A DNA stretch of 44,445 bases from contig JAFVHN010000002.1 of assembly GCA_017474515.1 (NCBI GenBank), positions 1-44,445 on the forward strand, read 5' to 3'. Shown one piece after another: positions 35,483 to 41,946 of this stretch; position 1 is the stretch's first letter, and the number at the start of each line of letters is the position of its first letter. The DNA is from Prevotella sp. (GTDB lineage Bacteria > Bacteroidota > Bacteroidia > Bacteroidales > Bacteroidaceae). Below the pieces are notes generated by a model that was not told the DNA's origin, searched no databases, and saw only the letters and a program-made list of their open reading frames with translations. The position numbers were made by a program, and so were the translations under genes.

Positions 35483-37384
35483 TCAGAGTGCTATCTTAAC
35501 GGTCTTTGCTCCACACCTTATTATATATACCTCACCCTTCGGCAGTTCCGCTTGCACAGTGCCACCCGCGAAAGTGCGCACGCGCAGGCCATCGGCAGTA
35601 CACACTTCTACTTGCTCTCCCTGCGGGGCGTTGTCGATATGCAGCGTGGTGCCCTGTGCCCATACGCGCATGGTGTTGGCGTCCAATCCCTTGGCCTGCG
35701 TGGGCTGCCCCGTGCGTTCAAAGGCAATGTTCAGCACGGCATTGCCCCTCACCTCTGGCGTGGTCAGCCGGCCCTCGCTGTCCACCAAGGCCGTTATGTC
35801 CTCGCCGTCGAAGGTCACGGAATGGATGCCCCAGTAGGGTGCTGCCGTAATGGTGAAGTCGTAAGTGCTGCCCGACAGCGCGTCCATGGTCACCGCGCCG
35901 CGGTCGGCCATGCTGATGGTCAGCGTGGCGGGGTCTTCCTCAAACTCCACCTCGAAGGTCATGTCGGAACGCACCCGGCGGATGGTGTATGAGCCGTTGA
36001 CCAGCATGTCGGTGATTTCGACATCGTTGAGCAGCACCAGGGCGATGCGGTAGCCCAGGGCGGGCACCACGCGCAGGGTTGCGCTGGCATTATCCTCCAC
36101 GCGGAACACCTCCGTCTCGCCGCTCACGCTGCTCTCGCCGAAGAACACCGTGCCGTTGGGGTCGCAGACGACGGTGAGGCTGTGCTTGCCGTCGTCTATC
36201 GGGCTGTTGTCCTCGGCAAAGGTCACCTCCACGTCGGTGGCCTGCGTAATCTGTCCCAGGGCGAGCATGCCGCCCGTGACCTCACCCGTGCGGTCGTCGC
36301 CGTTCACCGTAGCGCTTTCTAAGAGGTAGCCCTCATCCGGGGTGATGGTCAGCGTCACCTCGTCGCCCTCCTGCACTTCAAACTCCTGCATGCTGTTTTG
36401 CACGACGGCATCGCCATAGGCCACGCTGCCGCCCATGCCGCCTGTGATGCTCAGGGTGTAAACGGGCACGGCGGGAGCGTCTTCTTCAATGTTAAGGAAT
36501 TTGCTCCAGTCGCCCGTAGCAACATACTGTGCCGACGTGCCGTTGGGCACGGTGAGCATCGCGCTGGCATACACCTTGGTAGGCAGCGTGATGGTGGGAC
36601 ACTGCGACGGGTCGGTGATGTTAGATACAATGGATGTGATGTTCGAGCAGCCCGCAAAGCATTTAATTTCGGTTACGAATTTACCTATGGTGATAGATTT
36701 AATTGTTGTGCAAGACGCAAAGGCATACCAAGGTTGTGCATACTGTGTAGAGAATGAATTTTGTTTTTTCCAAGTGAGATTTTTACCTAAAAATACTTCT
36801 TCTATAGGACATCCGCCAAATTGCATACCTGCATAATCTTGAAGAAAATTTTCTAAAACTACGTCTCCTTCGCCATCTAAGAACGTCACTTTCTTTAATG
36901 AAGAACAATCCTGGAACGCTTCATCTCCAAGCTTTGTCAGACTCCCAGGCATTGTTATTTCTTCTAATGAGGAACAACTATTAAAAGCAGATCCCTGAAT
37001 TATATTCACGTTATTCCCTATCACTACAGACTTCAGTCCTGTGCAATATGAAAACGATGATGTACCTATTGTCTTCACGTTGTTTCCGATGACGATGGAT
37101 TTCAAACCTGTACAATGAGCAAATGCGAATGCACGTATAGCCACCACGGGCAGTGTTCTTGTACTGAATGTCACCTCATCGGGAATGATGATGTCGCCAG
37201 AGTACATGTTGTCGCCAGCACTGACGGTGAGTGTCTGGTTGGTGGTGTCCAGCGTGTAGTAGATGCCTTCGCGTTCTAAGTCGTAGGTATAGTAGAAATC
37301 GGGAATGCCGTTGTCGGCAAACACACTTGAAAATGCCAGCAGTCCCACTAAGGACAGCATGGCCCTGAGATACTTGTTCCTCAT
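35483..37384 (-). CDS. BspA-like leucine-rich-repeat surface protein with sorting domain
   Basis: The 633-residue protein has a signal peptide (MRNKYLRAMLSLVGLLAFSSVFA). BspA-type LRR_5 repeats follow, at about residues 75-275, each with patterns such as AFAFAHCTGLKSIVIGNNVK and SAFNSCSSLEEITMPGSLTK. Next come InlB_B-like repeats at about 300-540 (VTLTITPDEGYLLESATVNG). The end looks like a type IX secretion C-terminal sorting domain: VEVCTADGLRVRTF, then LPKGEVYIIRCGAKTVKIAL. It is probably displayed on the cell surface and binds host or food material. The gene and its own promoter and leader lie between mutB and a duplicate of the mutB 3' end, so the whole unit appears inserted. Confidence 0.88.
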   Translation of the reverse strand: MRNKYLRAMLSLVGLLAFSSVFADNGIPDFYYTYDLEREGIYYTLDTTNQTLTVSAGDNMYSGDIIIPDEVTFSTRTLPVVAIRAFAFAHCTGLKSIVIGNNVKTIGTSSFSYCTGLKSVVIGNNVNIIQGSAFNSCSSLEEITMPGSLTKLGDEAFQDCSSLKKVTFLDGEGDVVLENFLQDYAGMQFGGCPIEEVFLGKNLTWKKQNSFSTQYAQPWYAFASCTTIKSITIGKFVTEIKCFAGCSNITSIVSNITDPSQCPTITLPTKVYASAMLTVPNGTSAQYVATGDWSKFLNIEEDAPAVPVYTLSITGGMGGSVAYGDAVVQNSMQEFEVQEGDEVTLTITPDEGYLLESATVNGDDRTGEVTGGMLALGQITQATDVEVTFAEDNSPIDDGKHSLTVVCDPNGTVFFGESSVSGETEVFRVEDNASATLRVVPALGYRIALVLLNDVEITDMLVNGSYTIRRVRSDMTFEVEFEEDPATLTISMADRGAVTMDALSGSTYDFTITAAPYWGIHSVTFDGEDITALVDSEGRLTTPEVRGNAVLNIAFERTGQPTQAKGLDANTMRVWAQGTTLHIDNAPQGEQVEVCTADGLRVRTFAGGTVQAELPKGEVYIIRCGAKTVKIAL

Positions 37385-37716
37385 AAGCTTGTTGATGTTT
37401 AGTTTGCCGGCCAGTCCCAGAGCACCGGCGAAAAAAAAATTAGGTTTCGTAAAGAACGTGGGAACTATTGTCTATTACTCAATCTGAGGTTGTGCAACAC
37501 CCTGCCCAAGTAATAAAACAATAGTCCCACGTATCAGGGTACAGCACGCCCCTTGACAAAGATGACAGGGAATGCTGATATGACAAACACGTGAGAGCTA
37601 TTGTCCTTATCCCTGGGCGAAATTTTGCACATTTCAGATTCGGGATAATATTTATAACGCTCTTACGTTACTATTGTTTTAATGAGTCCCACAGGCCTCA
37701 CTTGTTTGCAAAGATA
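37385..37716 (-). promoter_or_regulatory. Promoter and long structured leader of the second BspA-like gene
   Basis: The minus strand has TATCTTTG at 37709-37716, predicting a leader of about 320 bases. Within it, 37456-37478 and 37510-37532 form a nearly perfect 23-base stem (about 21 pairs) with a 31-base loop that itself holds a GTTG/CAAC hairpin. The motif ACGTGGGAACTATTGT of the stem recurs in degraded form at 37589-37604 and 37665-37677. Just before the ATG, GGCCGG and a run of A, C and T recall the end of the leader at 405-446. A regulatory RNA role is plausible but unproven. Confidence 0.65.
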
Positions 37717-37805
37717 CGAAGTTTCTGCGAACTTTCCAACTTTTTCAGCCATTTTTTCTTTTGAAAGGTCGAAAAACGCTGTTTTTGACCTTTGCCGCCC
37801 GTTCC

Positions 37806-37833
37806 GGGGCAGTTACACCTGTTGCCCCGGCAC
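37806..37833. repeat. Inverted repeat at the junction with the mutB relic
   Basis: CCGGGGCA and TGCCCCGG form a perfect 8-bp inverted repeat around 37805-37830. Its right arm overlaps the first codons of the relic mutB end. It may mark the recombination junction. Confidence 0.5.
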
Positions 37834-37888
37834 CTCAGTGGCCAAAGCCGCCTGCGAGATGATGAAGATTCTCTTGGACGAAGAGTAA
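37826..37888 (+). pseudogene. Relic of the mutB 3' end
   Basis: These 63 bases encode [20 protein letters not shown] and a stop. Nineteen residues are identical to the end of the intact MutB, with one extra Glu. Eight of 19 codons differ, all synonymously, so the copy is not a recent duplication of the neighbour but probably the end of the older or an allelic mutB. No other mutB sequence precedes it; upstream DNA carries the BspA-like leader and promoter, which points the other way. A good terminator (37907-37943) follows, as expected for the original mutB. It is not translated as far as can be seen. Confidence 0.85.
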
Positions 37889-37906
37889 ATCCCACATTTC
37901 CATCAG

Positions 37907-37943
37907 AAAAAGGAGCACCCGGACTTCCGGATGCTCCTTTTTT
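37907..37943. terminator. Terminator after the mutB relic
   Basis: AAAAGGAGCACCCGGA and TCCGGATGCTCC with a T run form a stem with one mismatch. It is read as a terminator from the left, and A-run symmetry allows use from the right by the convergent lipoprotein gene. Confidence 0.8.
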
Positions 37944-38040
37944 ATATCATTTAATACACTGTCTTCCAAGTGTTTCCCTGAGTCGGGACGATGTCTGATT
38001 CAATGTTTTTTCTTGTCCCGCCACAGGGATTGCCGGGGTT

Positions 38041-38646
38041 TTACTTGTTATTTTCGATATATTCTTTCATTTCCTCCACCTTGCTGAGTGCGTCCATGCC
38101 TCTCTGCAGCCAGTCGTTGACACGCCACTGGCCGTCTTCATAAACAAGCGACACCGCCTGGGTGGCCTTGTCATTCCCGTGGACAAGCTCGAAGGTGGCA
38201 TCGGCCGTGTCGCCATCTACCTGCACATCGAAATCTTTCGGCGTGACGGTTCCTTCGTCCCAGAAATGCCACAGGGCGTTCCAATCAGTGAAAAAATAAT
38301 CATCTTCACTGTCTTTCTTCGCCTCAATCTCCCGCACCTGGTCGATAAGTTCCCTGAAGGATTTTGAACAATACATGCCGAAGAGGTCGATGTTGGGCTC
38401 AAGGTCATCTTCATCGCGCGGACCGTAAATGATGTTGACATCATCATAGGCTTCCTTCAGCATCGCAATGACACCCTCTTTGGTCTTGGGAGCATCCTCT
38501 TCGTCGTCGGTCATCTCGTCGGCGGCGTCAGCCACCTGGCTGCTGCCAACATTTTCATTGTCCTTGCTGCTGTCTTTTGAACCGCAGGCCATCATTGTGC
38601 ACACCGAAAGGGCGGCAATGGCAATAAGTAAGGTTTTTCTACACAT
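38041..38646 (-). CDS. Lipoprotein of unknown function
   Basis: The 201-residue protein has a lipoprotein signal peptide (MCRKTLLIAIAALSVCTMMAC, lipid cysteine at about residue 21) and an acidic, Ser/Asp-rich linker to residue 52. The globular part has a helical region (EGVIAMLKEAYDDVNIIYG) and ends with DGDTADATFELVHG and VSLVYEDGQWRVNDW, a strand pattern seen in DUF3828-like proteins. The comparison is tentative. It ends before the terminator at 37907 and starts just after element B on the map. Confidence 0.7.
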   Translation of the reverse strand: MCRKTLLIAIAALSVCTMMACGSKDSSKDNENVGSSQVADAADEMTDDEEDAPKTKEGVIAMLKEAYDDVNIIYGPRDEDDLEPNIDLFGMYCSKSFRELIDQVREIEAKKDSEDDYFFTDWNALWHFWDEGTVTPKDFDVQVDGDTADATFELVHGNDKATQAVSLVYEDGQWRVNDWLQRGMDALSKVEEMKEYIENNK

Positions 38647-38783
38647 AATCTTTTTGTTTTATTGGGTTTCGCCTGCAAAGATAATACATATTTTTATGTT
38701 TTCCGCAAGCTTGGTGAAAAAAAGTGTGCGACGGATAAAACCTGCTTCGCCGTTGTAGCTTTTTTCCACTATGCCATCCGAAA

Positions 38784-38985
38784 TTTTGTCAATATTTTTC
38801 AAGGAATTTGTGAACTGGGAAATAGTTTGACCGCATATTTCGAGGAGAGATTTGCCAATTTGAGAGGAGAAATTTGCCAATTCTCTCCTCTCAAATTGCA
38901 GTCAAACTTCAAGCATTTATCAATGCATTGATTATCAACAGGTTATATTTTCCTTCGAGTTTTAACGATTTTGTCAAGATTTTTC
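38784..38985 (-). repeat. 202-bp dispersed palindromic element, copy B
   Basis: In reverse orientation this copies element A (24017-24219). GAAAAATCTTGACAAAATC lies at 38967-38985 and a GAAAAATATTGACAAAA variant at 38784-38800. Inside are an outer inverted repeat (AGTTTGACCGCATATTTC 38824-38841; AAATTGCAGTCAAACT 38893-38908) and an inner hairpin TTGAGAGGAGA/TCTCCTCTCAA (38860-38894). It fills most of the 557-base gap 38647-39203. TTATCAACA (near 38932) and TTATCCACA (39005-39013) nearby look like DnaA boxes but are only two. Confidence 0.88.
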
Positions 38986-39077
38986 ATAAAAACTACGCAC
39001 CGGGTTATCCACAAAAAAGACCATGAAAACATGTTCCGGACAATGACCTTTCAATAGGAAATTTAGTCCGACTGTGT

Positions 39078-39202
39078 AGGAGCCGACGCTTCCAAGCGTC
39101 GGACTATATATATAAGATAAGGATGTTCCGTCGCTTGGAAGCGTCGGCTCCTAAAAGCGTCGGATTATACAAGAGTCGGATTATACAAGCGTCGGATTTC
39201 AC
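39078..39202. repeat. 21-bp perfect inverted repeat and 16-bp tandem repeats after the GH28 gene
   Basis: Arms at 39078-39098 and 39132-39152 are perfect 21-base reverse complements with a 33-base AT-rich spacer. Each arm holds GACGCTTCCAAGCG, which can also fold on itself. Next come three 16-base units at 39155, 39171 and 39187 (AAGCGTCGGATTATAC, with variants). The block runs up to the stop codon of the GH28 gene and may end or stabilise its mRNA. Confidence 0.9.
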
Positions 39203-39203
39203 A

Positions 39204-40682
39204 TCAGGGGGCAACATCCACATGCACATTGTCCTGCGTCACGTTCTCGCAGTTGAAGAAGTCGTTGCCCACCTGTGCCGACACACGGATGTCCTTCAGC
39301 CGTATGTTCTTGATAGGCTTCTCGGGCAGGCCGTTGAAGAAGAGGGCACGGCGCGCGTTGCGGCAGGTGATGCGCTGGATGTCGATATTTCGGAACTCGG
39401 GCGTGGTCTCATCCACGGGCTTCATTTCGATGTTGTTCACCTTTTCCCCGCTTTCCAGCACCTCAATAACCGACTTGCCGCCGTAAAAGAGGTCGAAGGT
39501 GATGGCGTCGCCCTGGATGTCGAACATGGAGATGTCGCGAATAAAAATGTTTTCCACGATGCCTCCCCTGCCCCGGCAGCTCTTGAAGCGCAGTCCCACG
39601 TCGGTACCGAGGAACTGGCATTTCTGCACGAGAATGTTTTTAACGCCTCCGCTCATTTCGGAGCCCACCACGAATCCGCCGTGCCCCTGGAAGACGGTGC
39701 AACCGTCAACCACCACGTTCTCGCAGGGCCTGCCACGCTTGCGCCCATCGGCATCTTTTCCGCTCTTGATGCAGATGCCGTCGTCGCCAGCATCAAAAAC
39801 GGAGTTGACTATCAGCGCATTCTTGCACGACTCCAGGTCGAGCGCATCGCCGTTCTGGGCGTATGCCGGGTTGCGGGCCAACACGTTGTCGATGATGATG
39901 TTCTCGCACATCAGCGGGTGAATGTTCCAAGCCGGGGAATTCTGGAAGATGACGTCTTTCAGCAGCACATTCTTACATTCCACCAGGCTCACCATGACGG
40001 GCCGCAGGAAGCGCTTGATGTAGTTCCAGTCGGCCTCACTCTTCATGCCCGTGGGCACGTTCATGTTGGCCGTGGTGTCGGCGTGAAGGTAGCCGGCGCT
40101 GGGCAGCCAGAGGTCGTCGCGCTTGAAGACGCCGCCGGGCTGAGCGGTGAACTTCTTCCACTGTGCATCGGTAACTTTCTGCCTTTTCAGCGGCCGCCAG
40201 CAAAGGCCGTTGCCGTCGATGGCACCCTGGCCGGTAATGGCAATGTTGACCGCGCCATGGGCCGAAAGTGGCGACTGGCAGCGGCGCGTTTCCAGTCCCT
40301 CAAACGACGTGCTGATCAGGGGGTAAAGGCTGTCGTCGCCCGAGAACAATATGACGGCACCTTTTTCCAGATGCAGGTTGATGTTGCTTTTCAGCACGAT
40401 GGGGCCTGTGAACCACACGCCCTGCGGAACGATGAGCCGGCCGCCGCCTTTTTCCGTCAGGGCGGTGATGGCACGGGCAAAGGCGTCGGTGCAGAGCAGC
40501 GAACCGTCGCCCACGGCACCGAAGTCCTTCAAGTTGACCTCGTTGAGGGGAAACACTGGAGCCTTCACTTCGTCCATCTTGAAAGGAAGGTTCTGGGTGT
40601 ACTGCTTGTAGGGGTTTTGGCCCATGCTGGCGGCTGCAGCCATCAGCAGAACACATGCAATGAAAGAAAATTTCAGTTTCAT
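39204..40682 (-). CDS. GH28 polygalacturonase-type pectinase
   Basis: The 492-residue secreted enzyme (signal peptide MKLKFSFIACVLLMAAAASM) is a right-handed beta-helix of family GH28, which hydrolyses galacturonic-acid linkages in pectin. The N-terminal VNLKDFGAVGDGSLLCTDAF motif is typical. Catalytic residues are Asp279 (NGDALD), Asp300 and Asp301 (AGDDG), His334 in GHG, and the substrate-binding Arg365/Lys367 pair (RFK). The enzyme may be an exo-polygalacturonase or act on rhamnogalacturonan; sequence alone does not say. It is divergent from the unknown secreted protein gene at 40863, and an inverted repeat block lies at its end. Confidence 0.93.
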   Translation of the reverse strand: MKLKFSFIACVLLMAAAASMGQNPYKQYTQNLPFKMDEVKAPVFPLNEVNLKDFGAVGDGSLLCTDAFARAITALTEKGGGRLIVPQGVWFTGPIVLKSNINLHLEKGAVILFSGDDSLYPLISTSFEGLETRRCQSPLSAHGAVNIAITGQGAIDGNGLCWRPLKRQKVTDAQWKKFTAQPGGVFKRDDLWLPSAGYLHADTTANMNVPTGMKSEADWNYIKRFLRPVMVSLVECKNVLLKDVIFQNSPAWNIHPLMCENIIIDNVLARNPAYAQNGDALDLESCKNALIVNSVFDAGDDGICIKSGKDADGRKRGRPCENVVVDGCTVFQGHGGFVVGSEMSGGVKNILVQKCQFLGTDVGLRFKSCRGRGGIVENIFIRDISMFDIQGDAITFDLFYGGKSVIEVLESGEKVNNIEMKPVDETTPEFRNIDIQRITCRNARRALFFNGLPEKPIKNIRLKDIRVSAQVGNDFFNCENVTQDNVHVDVAP

Positions 40683-40760
40683 ACGATTTGTTTTAATATA
40701 GAGTTAGTGGTGAAACATATATACAATCGGCTCACTACGCCACTTTTGTAATAATGTTTG

Positions 40761-40768
40761 CAAAAATA
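40761..40768 (-). promoter_or_regulatory. -7 box for the GH28 gene
   Basis: The minus strand reads TATTTTTG followed by C, 79 bases before the start codon. A TTTTTTG run lies 22 bases upstream, slightly farther than ideal. Confidence 0.6.
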
Positions 40769-40799
40769 GCGATTTTTCGTGAGATAATTGCAAAAAAGC

Positions 40800-40830
40800 T
40801 TTGATAATTGCTTCTTTTTTCGGAATTTTG
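40800..40830 (+). promoter_or_regulatory. Promoter for the 40863 gene
   Basis: TTTG (40800-40803), a 19-base spacer and GAATTTTG (40823-40830) match the Bacteroidetes consensus except for one base. The start codon lies 32 bases further on. Confidence 0.6.
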
Positions 40831-40862
40831 CACCACTTTAAATATAATAATGTAGAAAAGAA

Positions 40863-41795
40863 ATGAAAAAAGTATTTTTGCTTTTTGCACTTGTGTGCAT
40901 GGCAACGGCTGCCAACGCGCAGTTTGGAGTGAAACGAGTGGCCAAGTACCAAAAAGGTGAAAAGGCCGTTTACCACAATGTGGAAAAGACCGTCGTGCAG
41001 ACACAGATGGGCGAACAAGTGATTAGCCAGAGCTCCACCGACCAGTATGTGGTGACCGATGCCACGGCCAACGGTTATGTAATTGACATCACCACCGTCA
41101 AGGTGGAGGCCGACGCTCCCGAGGGCGACATCATGTCGGCCATTACCGGAGCCGCCGCAAAGATGACCGAGGGGCTGACTATTCGCGTGGCAACCGATGC
41201 CGACGGCCGCGCCATCGCCATTCAGAACATGGACGAGGTGAAACAGAAGGCCCAGGCCAACCTCAAGACGCAGCTCGACGAGCTCTACGCCAAGAACAGC
41301 CAGCTGGAGGGCGTGCTGCAACGAGATGTCTTTACCGCGCAAATCATGGACCGGCTCACCGAGGAGGCGCTTCTTTCGGCACTCCACGACAGCCCCGACG
41401 TGATGTCGCTTAATGGAAAGACCATGATGACCGGCGGCATTGAGCAGTTTACCAGCGAAGAAGGCATGAAGATGAAGCGACTCTACGTACTCTCTGACAA
41501 AGAGGGACTGATGGTCAAGACCACCGCCAACCTCGACATGACCACCAACGAACTGAAGGAATTCATTATCAAGCAGATGGCTGAAAGTGCACCCGAACAA
41601 GCAGAGATGATAAAGCAGAACATCGACGCTCTCATCAGCAGCGGGGCACTGAAAATGGATGTTACGCAAACCGCCGACTATGAGTTCTTTGCCAACGGAT
41701 GGCTGAACAAACTCACCACCGAAACCAAAAGTGAAGTCATGGGGCAGAACAGCAGAAAGACCAAGACCATGGAGTGCATAGAGCACAGCTGGTAA
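40863..41795 (+). CDS. Secreted protein of unknown function (possibly DUF6263-like)
   Basis: The 310-residue protein has a signal peptide (MKKVFLLFALVCMATAANA, cut before QFG). The mature chain alternates beta-strand segments (VEKTVVQTQMGEQVISQSST, YVVTDATANGYVIDITTV) with a charged helical part (QKAQANLKTQLDELYAKNSQ) and ends with ECIEHSW. The fold could resemble periplasmic DUF6263-type proteins, but this is a weak guess. No enzyme motif is visible. It lies between divergent GH28 and downstream GH36 genes; a part in pectin or galactoside use cannot be shown. Confidence 0.65.
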   Translation: MKKVFLLFALVCMATAANAQFGVKRVAKYQKGEKAVYHNVEKTVVQTQMGEQVISQSSTDQYVVTDATANGYVIDITTVKVEADAPEGDIMSAITGAAAKMTEGLTIRVATDADGRAIAIQNMDEVKQKAQANLKTQLDELYAKNSQLEGVLQRDVFTAQIMDRLTEEALLSALHDSPDVMSLNGKTMMTGGIEQFTSEEGMKMKRLYVLSDKEGLMVKTTANLDMTTNELKEFIIKQMAESAPEQAEMIKQNIDALISSGALKMDVTQTADYEFFANGWLNKLTTETKSEVMGQNSRKTKTMECIEHSW

Positions 41796-41830
41796 ATACT
41801 TAAAAAAAATAATTATTCACCAATTACTTT

Positions 41831-41912
41831 GGGGAGTTGAGAAGCAAAATCAATTCATAAAGGGACACCCACCCCACCCTTCCCCTTTATAGTCTGGACT
41901 TCTTGACTCCCC
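41831..41912. repeat. Imperfect nested inverted repeat before the GH36 gene
   Basis: GGGGAGTTGAGAAG (41831-41844) pairs with CTTCTTGACTCCCC (41899-41912) at 12 of 14 positions. Inside, ATAAAGGG (41857-41864) pairs with CCCTTTAT (41883-41890). The block aligns with part of 19783-19860. Confidence 0.75.
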
Positions 41913-41946
41913 TTCTTGTTTCAACTACTAAAACATATCTCCTGAA

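Noticed and set aside
37682-37888. 68-codon plus-strand frame as a gene
   Set aside because: Only its last 20 codons are meaningful, as the mutB relic; the earlier part runs over the promoter of the BspA-like gene on the other strand.
38925-39013. Replication origin suggested by TTATCAACA and TTATCCACA
   Set aside because: Only two DnaA-box-like sites are present, no dnaA or other origin genes are near, and one falls inside the repeat element.
39123-40751. 542-codon plus-strand frame
   Set aside because: It lies wholly over the GH28 gene on the other strand, which has catalytic motifs and a signal peptide; the plus frame has none.
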